Source: Streptomyces lydicus (GTDB lineage Bacteria; Actinomycetota; Actinomycetes; Streptomycetales; Streptomycetaceae). Taken from it: a stretch of 64,000 nucleotides of DNA. Location: assembly GCF_000717345.1 (NCBI RefSeq), contig NZ_JNZA01000009.1, positions 62,001 to 126,000 of the forward strand. The letters run 5' to 3'. Positions within the stretch are counted from its first letter, which is position 1, and each line of letters opens with the position of its first letter. A program made the translations under genes and the position numbers. Under the pieces are notes generated by a model. That model was given only the letters and a program-made list of their open reading frames with translations. It was not told the DNA's origin and did not search any database. Below, piece after piece: positions 1 through 8,968 of this stretch.

Positions 1-620
1 GCGGCCATCACCGCACTGGACTTGAGCAGGCCGGAGGCGCGGCCCCCGGAGGGCTTGCCGGCCGCCGCCACGGGGGCGGGCTCCGGCGCCGGCTGCGGCG
101 GTACGACCTCCGGGCCGGGCGCCGTACCGGGCACGGCGGCACCGACGGACGGACCGACCGGGGCCGGGCGCTGGGAGTCGTAGGGCTGCTGGTCGCGGTA
201 GAGGTGCGCGAAGGCGTCAGCTTCCGGGTGCCCGTCCCCGGACTGGTTCCTCAGCTCGTCGACGCCCACCAGCTGCGTCGTCGGGGTGTCCTCGCCGTAC
301 GGGGCATTGCGGGCCGGACCCTGCGGGCCGCGCGGCGGAGCCGAGGCCCACAGCTGTGGGTCGGGTGCCTGCCGGCCGGCGGCGGGCTGCTGGTACTGCG
401 GGGGCGCGGCGTGCCCCGGGGGCGGCTGCGCGGCGCGGTCGTAGAGCGCCTCGGTCACCGGATCCTGGGCCGTCGGGTCCTGCGCGCGGTGCGGGTCGTG
501 GCGGTAGGCGTCCTGCAGATAGGGGTCCTGATCCGCTGGGAACTGGGGCGTCGCAGGGACCGGCCCCGTGGGGTCGCCATTGGCGCCCCGGCCCCGGTCA
601 CCGTCGTACGGCGCATTCAT
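1..620 (-). CDS. murJ: MurJ (MviN) lipid II flippase, N-terminal part only
   Basis: The gene starts with ATG at 620 and runs off the left edge, so only about 206 codons are visible. The first ~190 residues are a disordered, Pro/Gln/Asp-rich cytoplasmic extension (PQYQQ, PYD and DPTAQDP stretches). It ends in GRASGLLKSSAVMAA, which matches the start of the first membrane helix of actinobacterial MurJ. MurJ flips lipid-linked peptidoglycan precursor across the membrane. Long N-terminal extensions are usual in Streptomyces MurJ. The gene lies 46 bp downstream of the DUF6049 gene on the same strand and is probably co-transcribed. The catalytic membrane core is outside the window, so the call rests on the short membrane-entry motif and on synteny. 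Confidence 0.8.
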   Translation of the reverse strand, partial: MNAPYDGDRGRGANGDPTGPVPATPQFPADQDPYLQDAYRHDPHRAQDPTAQDPVTEALYDRAAQPPPGHAAPPQYQQPAAGRQAPDPQLWASAPPRGPQGPARNAPYGEDTPTTQLVGVDELRNQSGDGHPEADAFAHLYRDQQPYDSQRPAPVGPSVGAAVPGTAPGPEVVPPQPAPEPAPVAAAGKPSGGRASGLLKSSAVMA

Positions 621-666
621 CGCTGCCCCACCTCATCCGTCGCCGGCCATCCGGCCCCGCCATATA

Positions 667-2973
667 TCAACGGTCCACTTTCTCACCTGAGCCGGACGGG
701 TCGGAGCTTTCCGAACCGGTGTCCGGCGTGGGGTCACTCGGCTGCTCGGGAGCGTCTCCGTCCGTGCCGCCGTTGTCTCCGTCCGTGCCCGTGTCGCCGT
801 CGGAGCCGTCCTCGGCGGGCCGGTTACCGGCCCGCTTGCGCTGGAGGTAGATCCGTACGCCGGCCAGGACGAGCAGCAGCACACCGCCCGCGATGACGAG
901 CATCACTGTGGCGGTGATCTCCGTGACGTTCACCTGGAACGTCATGGGCTCACCGTAGGGCTTTCCGTCCGCCGTGTAGAGCTGGGCGGTGACCCACGCG
1001 CGACCGTTGGCGTTGGCCGTGGTGTCGAACTTGAACGACTGGCTGTGCCCGCCGTCCACGGTGATCTGCTGCGACTTTCCCGCGTCCAGACGGTTGGGCT
1101 GGGAGGAGGTCAGCTTCAGCGTCATGTTCTTGACGCCCTGGACCAGGTTGTTCTGGACCGTCACCGGAATCGTGGCGCTGCGCCCGGAGAGCGTGGCATC
1201 CGACTTCTGGATCAGGTGGACCTTCTTGGTGAGCCCGTCGAGGTAGTTGCGTACCGAGTGACGGAACGCCGACGCACCGGAGTCGTGGCCCCGCCACTGC
1301 GTCGACATCTCGCGCATCATGGCGTTCCCGAACGGCGTCACCACCCGCTCCGGCTGGGCCAGGATGACCTGGAAGTCGTCCAGCGATGCCTGGGTGCCCT
1401 GGATCTGCCGGAACGCCTCGATGGGGAGCTCCTGCCTGCGCAGGGAGGCCGGGTAGACGGCGCCGCTCGGCACGCGGCGGCTGGCGGTGGGGTCGGGCTT
1501 GGCCTTGGCCGCGGCGCTGAGGTTCACCGACTGGGTCCAGCGGCCGGACTCCTCCAGCTCCCGCAGCGCGGTGGCCATCGCCTGGGCCTGGCTGACCGAC
1601 GGCATGCGCTGCGGCGCGACGACGATGCTGCGCTGCCGGTCGGGGTCCTGGAGGTTGACCATCTGGGTCTGGGCGAGGAATTCCTGCACAGCGTGGGAGG
1701 CGCCCCCGGCCTGTGCCATATCGCCGTCGAAGGTCCGGGAGAGCGTGGCGTCCGACACGATCGCGGTGTTGCCGCCGCCGATCGGGCGGGCCGCCGTCGG
1801 GGTGTAGGACAGCCGGCCGTTCTCCCGGAGGCTGTCACTGCGGGTGATCACGTTGTGCGCGCCGGCCGAGGTGGCCACATCGACGACGGAGGAGTCGATC
1901 GCGCCGTCGGCGGGCCACGCGAAGTCCGTGCGCGGCTTCACACCGAGGATCGTGTCCACGGTCTTGTCGGCGAGGTCGGTGGCCGGGCCGAGGTGGCTGA
2001 GCGCGCTGGGCACGCCCTTGCCGTGGTGGGCGAGCGAGGCCAGGTCGGGGTCACCGAACGGCAGCGCGACGACCTCGTGCGTCTTGACCGCCTCTTCGAG
2101 GTCGTGCAGCCACTGCTTGGCGACCGCCTGGTTCTTGCCCATGGGGCCGTCCGGGCCGTTGATCCGGTAGGACTTGGTCATCGCGTCGACGGTGGCGAGC
2201 AGGTCGGGGTCGATGACGAAGGTCACCGGCAGGTTCTTGCTGAGCGCGACCATCTGCTGCAGCCGGCCGCCGGGGGCGAGCTCGGCCGCGAGGTCGTCGT
2301 TGCGGAACACCGGGGTCTGCTGGGCGTCGGCGTCCGTCTCGGCGGTGAGGTGGGTGGAGGAGACCAGCGGCCACAGGTACGTGAGCTGCGTCTTCTTGCC
2401 GGCGTCTGCGGTCTGCCAGGGCAGGAACGTCCGGTCGATGCCGAGGACCTGCTCGTAGGGATCCGCCTGCGAGCGTCCTGACAGGGAGATACCGAGCTGA
2501 TACACACCGTCGTCGGAGAGGTTGAGGTCCTTGGCCGGGACGCTGAGGCTGAAGGGGCGGCTGACGCCGGGCTCCAGCTTGTCGATCTTCTCCTTGTGTC
2601 CCTTGACCTCCGGACCGTCCACCCCCGGCAGATAGCCGGTGGTGCGGTGCGACATCGCCTCGATGGCGCTCCGGCTGCCCAGGGCGTCGCCCCGGTGCAT
2701 GCCGACGTGCGCGTCGGTGATCGTGCTCCGGCTGTCGTTGGTGAGGGTGCCGGACACCGTGACCGTGTCGCCCTTGGTGGGCGTGGTCGGGGTCATCGAG
2801 TCGATGGTGACGTCGACCGAGTGGGAACCGCTCGGGGCGGCCTGGGCGGCGGGAGCATGCGGCATCTGGAGCAGCCCCATGAGAAGGGGTGCTCCGGTGA
2901 GCAGTGTCACAGTCCTTCGCAGCCATCGACCACGCGGCCGTTCAGTCACCTGGAACCCTGCCGCCTCGGCCAC
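667..2973 (-). CDS. DUF6049-type secreted, membrane-anchored protein
   Basis: A 768-residue protein of unknown function. An N-terminal signal peptide (Arg-rich stretch, hydrophobic run, AQA-A cleavage site near residue 45) is followed by a large extracytoplasmic region. That region opens with beta-sandwich-like sequence (VDVTIDSMTPTTPTKGDTV) of the kind that introduces Ig-like domains. A single membrane helix (VMLVIAGGVLLLVLAGV) lies near residue 700, then a basic stop-transfer and an acidic Gly/Asp/Ser-rich cytoplasmic tail. The start is GTG at 2973; a GTG at 2949 would also keep the signal peptide. Its place directly ahead of murJ is conserved in Streptomyces and suggests an envelope role, which is inference. 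Confidence 0.75.
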   Translation of the reverse strand: MAEAAGFQVTERPRGRWLRRTVTLLTGAPLLMGLLQMPHAPAAQAAPSGSHSVDVTIDSMTPTTPTKGDTVTVSGTLTNDSRSTITDAHVGMHRGDALGSRSAIEAMSHRTTGYLPGVDGPEVKGHKEKIDKLEPGVSRPFSLSVPAKDLNLSDDGVYQLGISLSGRSQADPYEQVLGIDRTFLPWQTADAGKKTQLTYLWPLVSSTHLTAETDADAQQTPVFRNDDLAAELAPGGRLQQMVALSKNLPVTFVIDPDLLATVDAMTKSYRINGPDGPMGKNQAVAKQWLHDLEEAVKTHEVVALPFGDPDLASLAHHGKGVPSALSHLGPATDLADKTVDTILGVKPRTDFAWPADGAIDSSVVDVATSAGAHNVITRSDSLRENGRLSYTPTAARPIGGGNTAIVSDATLSRTFDGDMAQAGGASHAVQEFLAQTQMVNLQDPDRQRSIVVAPQRMPSVSQAQAMATALRELEESGRWTQSVNLSAAAKAKPDPTASRRVPSGAVYPASLRRQELPIEAFRQIQGTQASLDDFQVILAQPERVVTPFGNAMMREMSTQWRGHDSGASAFRHSVRNYLDGLTKKVHLIQKSDATLSGRSATIPVTVQNNLVQGVKNMTLKLTSSQPNRLDAGKSQQITVDGGHSQSFKFDTTANANGRAWVTAQLYTADGKPYGEPMTFQVNVTEITATVMLVIAGGVLLLVLAGVRIYLQRKRAGNRPAEDGSDGDTGTDGDNGGTDGDAPEQPSDPTPDTGSESSDPSGSGEKVDR

Positions 2974-3148
2974 GCGCTCGCCCGTCCCTCGTCGTAGTCG
3001 TCAGTGGTCGTCGGAATGTGCGTCCACGAATGGTAACGAGGCCCGGCGCGCCTGAGTGCCGGGGACTGCTCCACATGATCGCGGAGCGGGCGGCACCACG
3101 ACCGTCCTGTCCCCTTTATTACGTGACGCCTCGTGCTGCGCGGCCACG

Positions 3149-3154
3149 TACCCT
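3149..3154 (+). promoter_or_regulatory. -10 box of a leaderless cca promoter
   Basis: TACCCT lies 8 nt upstream of the GTG at 3163. No Shine-Dalgarno sequence precedes that GTG, so transcription probably begins at or next to the start codon. No convincing -35 was seen. Confidence 0.45.
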
Positions 3155-3162
3155 GTTCTGTT

Positions 3163-4638
3163 GTGCCGAACGCCAACAATGACCTCCCCACCCCGCACGC
3201 CGAGCGGACGCCGCAGTCGACGAACGCGCTGAACCATGTGCAGCGGCGCGCCGTGAGCGAACTGCTGCGGGTATCCCCCGTCGCGGATGATCTGGCCCGC
3301 CGATTCCAGGAGGCCGGGTTCACGCTTGCCCTGGTCGGCGGCTCGGTGCGGGATGCGCTGCTCGGCCGGCTCGGCAATGACCTGGACTTCACCACGGACG
3401 CCCGCCCCGAGGACGTCCTGAAGATTGTCCGGCCGTGGGCGGACGCGGTCTGGGAGGTCGGCATCGCCTTCGGCACGGTCGGTTGCAAGAAGGACTCGTT
3501 CGACATCGAGGTCACGACCTACCGTTCCGAGGCGTACGACCGCACCTCGCGCAAGCCTGAGGTGTCCTACGGCGACTCCATCGAGGACGACCTCGTCCGC
3601 CGGGACTTCACGGTGAACGCCATGGCGGTGCTGCTGCCGGAGAAGGAGTTCGTCGATCCGCACGGTGGACTGGAGGACCTGGCCGGGCGGGTGCTGCGGA
3701 CGCCGGGGACGCCGGAGGAGTCGTTCTCGGACGATCCGCTGCGGATGATGCGTGCGGCCCGTTTCGCCGCTCAGCTGGACTTCGAGGTCGCCGCCGACGT
3801 GGTCGCCGCGATGAAGGCGATGTCGGACCGCATCGAGATCGTCTCCGCGGAGCGCGTACGGGACGAGCTGAACAAGCTGATCGTCGCGCCCTACCCGCGC
3901 AAGGGCCTGCGGCTGCTGGTCGACTCCGGCCTGGCCGACCGGGTCCTGCCCGAGCTGCCGGCCCTGCGGCTGGAGAGTGATGAGCATCACCGGCACAAGG
4001 ATGTCTACGAGCACTCGCTGACCGTCCTGGAGCAGGCGATGGATCTCGAAGAGGACGGGCCCGATCTGGTGCTGCGGCTCGCGGCCCTGCTGCACGACAT
4101 CGGCAAGCCCAGGACGCGCCGCTTCGAGAAGGACGGCCGGGTCTCGTTCCACCATCACGAGGTGGTCGGGGCAAAGATGGTCAAGAAGCGTATGGCCGCC
4201 CTGAAGTACTCGAACGACATGATCAAGGACGTCTCGCTGCTGGTGGAGCTGCATCTGCGCTTCCACGGTTATGGAACCGGCGAGTGGACGGACTCCGCGG
4301 TCCGCCGTTACGTGCGTGACGCCGGCCCGCAGCTGGAGCGGCTGCACAAGCTGACCCGTTCCGACTGCACCACCCGCAACAAGCGCAAAGCCGCTGCCCT
4401 GTCGCGCGCCTATGACGGGCTGGAAGAGCGCATCGCGCGGCTGCAGGACCAGGAAGAGCTGGATGCCATCCGTCCCGACCTGGACGGCAACGACATCATG
4501 GAGATCCTGGGTATCCGCCCGGGGCCCGAGGTCGGCAAGGCGTACAAGCAGATGCTGGAGCTCCGGCTGGAGCACGGCCCCATGGAGCGGGAAGCGGCGG
4601 TCGCGGCTCTGAAGGAGTGGTGGGCGACGCAGGGCTGA
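3163..4638 (+). CDS. cca: CCA tRNA nucleotidyltransferase
   Basis: A 491-residue class II nucleotidyltransferase that adds or repairs the CCA end of tRNAs. Near the N-terminus are the signature GGSVRDALLGR followed by the metal-binding NDLDFTT. RRDFTVNAMA and the DDPLRMMRAARFAAQ head-neck motif come next, and an HD-type hydrolase motif (LLHDIGKPRTR) lies near residue 310, as in other actinobacterial members. The GTG at 3163 is chosen over the upstream GTG at 3133 because a TACCCT -10 box sits 8 nt before it and homologues begin at PNAN. The gene is divergent from the DUF6049-murJ pair and convergent with the LppU-like gene; the gap between them holds three parS sites and a terminator palindrome. 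Confidence 0.95.
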   Translation: MPNANNDLPTPHAERTPQSTNALNHVQRRAVSELLRVSPVADDLARRFQEAGFTLALVGGSVRDALLGRLGNDLDFTTDARPEDVLKIVRPWADAVWEVGIAFGTVGCKKDSFDIEVTTYRSEAYDRTSRKPEVSYGDSIEDDLVRRDFTVNAMAVLLPEKEFVDPHGGLEDLAGRVLRTPGTPEESFSDDPLRMMRAARFAAQLDFEVAADVVAAMKAMSDRIEIVSAERVRDELNKLIVAPYPRKGLRLLVDSGLADRVLPELPALRLESDEHHRHKDVYEHSLTVLEQAMDLEEDGPDLVLRLAALLHDIGKPRTRRFEKDGRVSFHHHEVVGAKMVKKRMAALKYSNDMIKDVSLLVELHLRFHGYGTGEWTDSAVRRYVRDAGPQLERLHKLTRSDCTTRNKRKAAALSRAYDGLEERIARLQDQEELDAIRPDLDGNDIMEILGIRPGPEVGKAYKQMLELRLEHGPMEREAAVAALKEWWATQG

Positions 4639-4639
4639 T

Positions 4640-4653
4640 GTTTCACGTGAAAC
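4640..4653. other. parS (ParB-binding site)
   Basis: Perfect 14-bp palindrome GTTTCACGTGAAAC, the Streptomyces parS consensus, 1 bp after the cca stop codon. Confidence 0.93.
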
Positions 4654-4674
4654 GGGCGGTCGAGAGGCCGTCAT

Positions 4675-4688
4675 GTTTCACGTGAAAC
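4675..4688. other. parS (ParB-binding site)
   Basis: Perfect GTTTCACGTGAAAC, second of three copies in the cca/LppU-like intergenic region. Confidence 0.93.
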
Positions 4689-4697
4689 ATGGCACAG

Positions 4698-4745
4698 AAG
4701 ACGGCAGGGGCGGGGTTTCACGTGAAACACCGCCCCTGCCGTCTT
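4698..4745. terminator. Bidirectional terminator palindrome with parS at its centre
   Basis: Two 16-bp arms (AAGACGGCAGGGGCGG and its exact complement) flank a parS at 4715-4728. Only one base pair (4714/4729) breaks the 48-bp symmetry. It lies between convergent genes and should form a strong RNA hairpin in either direction. Confidence 0.75.
4715..4728. other. parS (ParB-binding site) inside a terminator palindrome
   Basis: Perfect GTTTCACGTGAAAC at the exact centre of the 4698-4745 palindrome. Confidence 0.93.
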
Positions 4746-4765
4746 CGGGTGGGCGCGTGGCCGCG

Positions 4766-5353
4766 TTACTTCACGGGCGTCAGGCAGAGCACCATGGCGG
4801 TGTCGGCCCGCCTGCGACGGTGCACGGTCTTGACGTAGGCGTCCTCTCCGGCGGAGCACACGGACGGGTCCGAGGTGCCGTCGTGCACCTTGGACACCTT
4901 GTACTGGGCACCCCCGCCGCTGCAGTCGACCACTTCGAGACCGTCGTCGAGCGCGCTGCTGGACTTCTTCACGCAGTCACCGGCCTCGGCGTTGCCGGCG
5001 TCGTTCAGGCTGGTGAGCCAGAAGAACGCGAAGGTTCCCAGGACGAAGACGACGCCGATGGCCTTCAGAATCGTCTTCGGCGAACGGTTCTTCGCGGGCC
5101 GCGGCGGGGGCCCGGGAGGTCCGCTCTGCATGTACGGCTGCTGCGCCGGCGCGGGGTAGCCCTGCTGCGGCTGACCGTATGGGGCCTGCGGCTGCTGGGG
5201 ATAGGCGTAGCCACCCTGAGGCTGGCCGTAAGGGGCCTGGGGTGCAGGCGGCCCCGGTGGGTACGGGCCCTGACCGTAGGGCTGCTGACCGTAAGGCTGC
5301 TGTCCGTAGGGTGGCTGACCGTATGGACCGGCGCCGGGCGGCGGCATGCTCAT
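4766..5353 (-). CDS. LppU/SCO3897-type membrane-anchored protein
   Basis: A 195-residue protein. Residues 1-85 are a cytoplasmic tail of Pro-Tyr-Gly-Gln repeats (PYGQQPYGQ units), then a basic stretch and one membrane helix (ILKAIGVVFVLGTFAFFWLT). The ~85-residue extracytoplasmic domain has four spaced cysteines (GDCVKK, VVDCSG, PSVCSA, MVLCLTP) that could form two disulfides. This matches the LppU/SCO3897 family of unknown function. ATG at 5353 is chosen because GGGGGAGTTCC lies just upstream, which an upstream in-frame ATG at 5440 lacks. The repeat tail may mediate self-association, as Pro/Tyr/Gln-rich tails do elsewhere; that is inference. Confidence 0.8.
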   Translation of the reverse strand: MSMPPPGAGPYGQPPYGQQPYGQQPYGQGPYPPGPPAPQAPYGQPQGGYAYPQQPQAPYGQPQQGYPAPAQQPYMQSGPPGPPPRPAKNRSPKTILKAIGVVFVLGTFAFFWLTSLNDAGNAEAGDCVKKSSSALDDGLEVVDCSGGGAQYKVSKVHDGTSDPSVCSAGEDAYVKTVHRRRRADTAMVLCLTPVK

Positions 5354-5462
5354 GGAACTCCCCCGATTTTGTTGTGTACAGGCTCGTGTTGGACGCCCGT
5401 AAGGTATCCGGTCCGGGTGACGCGTCGAGAGCCGGATCACCCGGGCCGCGAGGGGGCCGTAC

Positions 5463-6722
5463 CTAACTCCGTCTGAACCGGACCAATGCGGCGGCGACCG
5501 CCGCGTAGAGCACGGTCACCGTGAGGAGCAGAGCGGTTGAGCGTCCGTCGGGCGGCAGCATGAGGGCGGCGACCGCGGCGGCGCCCACGAAGGCCACGTT
5601 GAACAGCACGTCGTAGAGGGCGAAGATGCGGCCGCGGAAGGCGTCGTCGACCGACGACTGGACCACCGTGTCCGTGGAGATCTTGGTCCCCTGGGTGCCG
5701 AGACCGAGGACGAAGGCCGCGGCCAGCATCGGTCCCGGCTCGAAGAACAGGCCGAGGGCCGGGACCAGTACCGCGCCCAGGGCGGCACAGCACGCGATCC
5801 AGCCGAAGGCGGTGAACCGCGCGACCGCCCACGGCGTGACCACGGCGGCCATGAAGAAGCCCGCGCCGGACACCAGGACGGTGATCCCGAGCAGGGCCAG
5901 GCCCTCGGCTTCGGTGTCCGCCCAGGAGTACCGGCAGAGCATCAGCACCGAGACCGTCAGCGCGCCGTAGCAGAACCGGATCACGGTCATCGCGGTCAGC
6001 GCACGGGCCGGAGTACGCCGCTCGGCAAGGTGGCGCAGCCCTTCGACGAGACCCCGCACGGTGCTCAACAGGGCTTCGCGCAGCTGCGGTTGGAGACCCG
6101 CCGGGTCCGGCCCGAGCAGCTGAGGTGTCATCCGCAGCGCGGTGAGCGCCGAGCAGAAGTACAGGGCCGCGGCGAGCAGCACGACGAACGTGTCCACGTG
6201 CGGGCCGGCCAGCCGGACGGCGAACGCGAGCCCGCCGCCGGCCGTGGCGGCGAGCGTTCCGGCCGTCGGGGCGAGGGAGTTGGCCATGACCAGCCGCGGT
6301 CCGCCGTCGACGACTCGCGGGAGGGCCGCGGAGAGACCGGCCAGTACGAAGCGGTTCACCGCGGTCACCGCGAGGGCCGAGGCGTAGAAGAGCCAGTCGG
6401 CCACCTTCCCCACGATCAGCGTCGCGGTCACCAGGGCCAGCAGCGACCGCAGCAGGTTGCCGTACAGCAGGACCTGCCGACGCCGCCAGCGGTCGAGCAG
6501 CACACCGGTGAACGGGCCGAGGAGCGAGTACGGCAGCAGCAGGATCGCCATGGCGGAGGCGATGGCCGCGGGCGAGGTCTGTTTCTCGGGTGAGAAGACG
6601 ACGAAGGCGGCGAGCGCGACCTGGAAGACGCCGTCAGCCGCCTGGGACAGAAGCCGTGCCGCAAGCAGCGACCGGAAGTCGCGTAGCCGGAGTAATACGC
6701 GGAGATCGCGCACAGCATGCAT
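5463..6722 (-). CDS. MFS transporter
   Basis: A 419-residue protein with about twelve hydrophobic helices. The MFS A-motif-like loop GVLLDRWRRRQVLLYG follows helix 2, and a second such loop (DDAFRGRIFALYD) lies in the C-terminal half. Members of this class are proton-driven exporters, often of drugs; the substrate cannot be read from sequence. ATG at 6722 is preferred to GTG at 6737 because GTGAGG lies at Shine-Dalgarno distance from the ATG. It is downstream of ino1 on the same strand but separated from it by a strong hairpin, so it probably has its own promoter or depends on read-through. Confidence 0.85.
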   Translation of the reverse strand: MHAVRDLRVLLRLRDFRSLLAARLLSQAADGVFQVALAAFVVFSPEKQTSPAAIASAMAILLLPYSLLGPFTGVLLDRWRRRQVLLYGNLLRSLLALVTATLIVGKVADWLFYASALAVTAVNRFVLAGLSAALPRVVDGGPRLVMANSLAPTAGTLAATAGGGLAFAVRLAGPHVDTFVVLLAAALYFCSALTALRMTPQLLGPDPAGLQPQLREALLSTVRGLVEGLRHLAERRTPARALTAMTVIRFCYGALTVSVLMLCRYSWADTEAEGLALLGITVLVSGAGFFMAAVVTPWAVARFTAFGWIACCAALGAVLVPALGLFFEPGPMLAAAFVLGLGTQGTKISTDTVVQSSVDDAFRGRIFALYDVLFNVAFVGAAAVAALMLPPDGRSTALLLTVTVLYAAVAAALVRFRRS

Positions 6723-6744
6723 GAGGAACAGCCTCACACAGCCC

Positions 6745-6777
6745 GCAGGCCCCCGGGTGGAATACCCGGGGGCCTGC
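6745..6777 (-). terminator. Hairpin terminator after ino1
   Basis: A perfect 14-bp stem (GCAGGCCCCCGGGT / ACCCGGGGGCCTGC) with a 5-nt loop, 24 bp beyond the ino1 stop codon. There is no T-run, as is common in Streptomyces. Confidence 0.75.
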
Positions 6778-6800
6778 GAAGGGAGGTGGGGACGGGCGCC

Positions 6801-7883
6801 TCAGCGCTCGACCTCGCCGTTGATGAACTTCTCGACGTTCTCCCGGGCCTCGTCGTCGAAGTACTGCACCGGCGGCGACTTCATGAAGTACGAGGAGGCG
6901 GAGAGGATCGGGCCACCGATGCCCCGGTCCTTGGCGATCTTCGCGGCGCGCAGCGCGTCGATGATGACGCCCGCGGAGTTCGGGGAGTCCCAGACCTCGA
7001 GCTTGTACTCGAGGTTCAGCGGGACGTCGCCGAAGGCGCGGCCCTCAAGGCGGACGTACGCCCACTTGCGGTCGTCCAGCCAGGCCACGAAGTCCGAGGG
7101 ACCGATGTGGACGTTGTCCTCGCCCAGCTCGCGGTCGCGGATCTGGGAGGTGACGGCCTGCGTCTTGGAGATCTTCTTGGACTCCAGGCGCTCACGCTCG
7201 AGCATGTTCTTGAAGTCCATGTTGCCGCCGACGTTCAGCTGCATCGTGCGGTCCAGGATGACGCCCCGGTCCTCGAAGAGCTTGGCCATCACGCGGTGCG
7301 TGATCGTGGCGCCCACCTGCGACTTGATGTCGTCGCCGACGATCGGGACACCGGCCTCGGTGAACTTGTCCGCCCACTCCTTGGTGCCGGCGATGAAGAC
7401 CGGGAGGGCGTTGACGAAGCCCACCTTGGCGTCGATGGCGCACTGGGCGTAGTACTTCGCGGCGTCCTCGGAGCCGACAGGGAGGTAGCAGACCAGGACG
7501 TCGGCCTTGGTGTCCTTGAGGACCTGGACGATGTCGACCGGGGCCTCGGCGGACTCCTCGATGGTCTGGCGGTAGTACTTGCCCAGCCCGTCGAGGGTGT
7601 GGCCGCGCTGGACCTGGACGCCGGCGTGCGGCACGTCGCAGATCTTGATGGTGTTGTTCTCGCTGGCGCCGATGGCGTCCGCCAGGTCGAGGCCGACCTT
7701 CTTGGCGTCGACGTCGAAGGCGGCGACGAACTCGACGTCACGCACGTGGTAGTCGCCGAACTGCACGTGCATGAGGCCGGGCACGCGGCTCTTCGGGTCG
7801 GCGTCCTTGTAGTACTCGACGCCCTGTACCAGCGAGGCGGCGCAGTTGCCCACGCCGACGATGGCTACGCGAACCGAACCCAT
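6801..7883 (-). CDS. ino1: myo-Inositol-1-phosphate synthase
   Basis: A 360-residue NAD-dependent synthase that cyclises glucose 6-phosphate to inositol 1-phosphate, feeding phosphatidylinositol and mycothiol synthesis. Near the N-terminus is the dinucleotide-binding motif [13 protein letters not shown]. Further on are the conserved [15 protein letters not shown] and LNVGGNMDF segments and the [18 protein letters not shown] motif. Length matches the short actinobacterial class. ATG at 7883 has a GGGAGC ribosome site, whereas the longer reading frame from 7970 does not. It lies 46 bp downstream of a PadR gene on the same strand, a conserved pairing that suggests PadR control of the two-gene unit. 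Confidence 0.95.
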   Translation of the reverse strand: MGSVRVAIVGVGNCAASLVQGVEYYKDADPKSRVPGLMHVQFGDYHVRDVEFVAAFDVDAKKVGLDLADAIGASENNTIKICDVPHAGVQVQRGHTLDGLGKYYRQTIEESAEAPVDIVQVLKDTKADVLVCYLPVGSEDAAKYYAQCAIDAKVGFVNALPVFIAGTKEWADKFTEAGVPIVGDDIKSQVGATITHRVMAKLFEDRGVILDRTMQLNVGGNMDFKNMLERERLESKKISKTQAVTSQIRDRELGEDNVHIGPSDFVAWLDDRKWAYVRLEGRAFGDVPLNLEYKLEVWDSPNSAGVIIDALRAAKIAKDRGIGGPILSASSYFMKSPPVQYFDDEARENVEKFINGEVER

Positions 7884-7929
7884 TCCGGTTGCTCCCTGTG
7901 TTCTCGATGAGGCTCTGCGCGGCAGAACC

Positions 7930-8607
7930 TCATGTGGTGGTGTCATCGGACGGATCCGGCCGGGAACCACCCCGGTGCCGGGGCAGGCCGCCCGTATCTC
8001 CTGACTGGTTCTTGTGCTGCGCTGCGGGACCCGGTGCGCGCTGATCGCGCCCGGCGCGTTCGCTCTCGATGAGCTCGTTCAACCAACGGACCTCACGCTC
8101 CACGGACTCCATGCCGTGGCGTTGCAGCTCGAGGGTGTAGTCGTCCAGCCGCTCGCGGGACCTGGCCAACGAGGTACGCATCTTCTCCAGGCGCTCCTCC
8201 AGCCGGCTGCGGCGGCCCTCCAGCACGCGCATCCGTACGTCCCGCGACGTCTGACCGAAGAACGCGAAGCGGACGCCGAAGTGCTCGTCCTCCCACGCAT
8301 CCGGCCCGGAGTGAGCGAGCAGTTCCTCGAAGTGTTCTTTGCCCGCTGCGGTCAATCGGTAGACGATCTTGGCCCGGCGCCCCGTCAGAGCCGCGGCGGA
8401 AGCGCCCTCCGGGGCGCTGTCCGTCTCCTCGATGAGCCAGCCGTTCGCGACCAGCGCCTTGAGGCACGGATAGAGGGTGCCATAGCTGAACGCACGGAAG
8501 ACCCCGAGCGAGGTGTTGAGCCGTTTTCGCAGCTCGTAGCCGTGCATCGGGGACTCGCGGAGCAGACCCAGGACGGCGAATTCGAGGATGCCGGAGCGTC
8601 TGCTCAT
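7930..8607 (-). CDS. PadR-family transcriptional regulator
   Basis: A 225-residue regulator. Its winged helix at residues ~5-85 carries the PadR hallmarks [24 protein letters not shown] and [13 protein letters not shown]-terminal coiled-coil region ([29 protein letters not shown]) is expected to dimerise. ATG at 8607 follows GGGAGGCGAAGG. A perfect 9+9-bp inverted repeat (8649-8667) lies about 40 bp upstream and is a probable autoregulatory operator. It is transcribed with ino1, so it may govern inositol supply; the ligand is unknown. Confidence 0.9.
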   Translation of the reverse strand: MSRRSGILEFAVLGLLRESPMHGYELRKRLNTSLGVFRAFSYGTLYPCLKALVANGWLIEETDSAPEGASAAALTGRRAKIVYRLTAAGKEHFEELLAHSGPDAWEDEHFGVRFAFFGQTSRDVRMRVLEGRRSRLEERLEKMRTSLARSRERLDDYTLELQRHGMESVEREVRWLNELIESERAGRDQRAPGPAAQHKNQSGDTGGLPRHRGGSRPDPSDDTTT

Positions 8608-8648
8608 CCTTCGCCTCCCTGGGCCGGTGCGTTCTTTATGCCGTGCTG

Positions 8649-8667
8649 ATGTATCGATTCGATACAT
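8649..8667. promoter_or_regulatory. PadR operator (inverted repeat)
   Basis: ATGTATCGA-T-TCGATACAT is a perfect 9-bp inverted repeat with a 1-nt spacer upstream of padR. PadR-family repressors typically bind ATGTAT/ATACAT-type dyads near their own promoters. Confidence 0.65.
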
Positions 8668-8823
8668 CCAGACGATAGAACGGCCACCTGGGCGGAACAA
8701 GCGGGGTGACGGTGAACGGCGTCACATCACCGATTCGTACGAGCCAAGCTGACTGATTTGGAGTGAATTTCAACGCTGGGCAGGTTTTGGCCGTGCGTAG
8801 TCTGTGCGGCATGCAGACTGCCG

Positions 8824-8849
8824 GGAACCGTGGGCCGATATCTGGCGTC
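8824..8849 (+). promoter_or_regulatory. Candidate ECF sigma promoter of the PBP gene
   Basis: GGAAC (8824-8828), a 17-bp spacer and CGTC (8846-8849) fit the -35/-10 pattern of envelope-stress ECF sigma factors such as sigma-E. The leader would be about 115 nt. Confidence 0.4.
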
Positions 8850-8968
8850 CCCGTCCTCGGTGTAGTGCGGCCCACGCCTCCGGCGTGGTCCGCGCATCGG
8901 GGGGACCTGAAGACAACTGCCGCCTTCAGGCGACGAGATAGCGCGCCTGCCCGAGGAGTATCCGTTCC

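Larger units (their letters stand above)
8608..8968. other. Divergent intergenic region, padR / PBP
   Basis: 361 bp without a gene. It holds the PadR-type palindrome on the left and a candidate ECF-type promoter for the PBP near 8824-8849. A PBP ribosome site (GAGGAGTATCC) lies at the right end. Confidence 0.6.
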
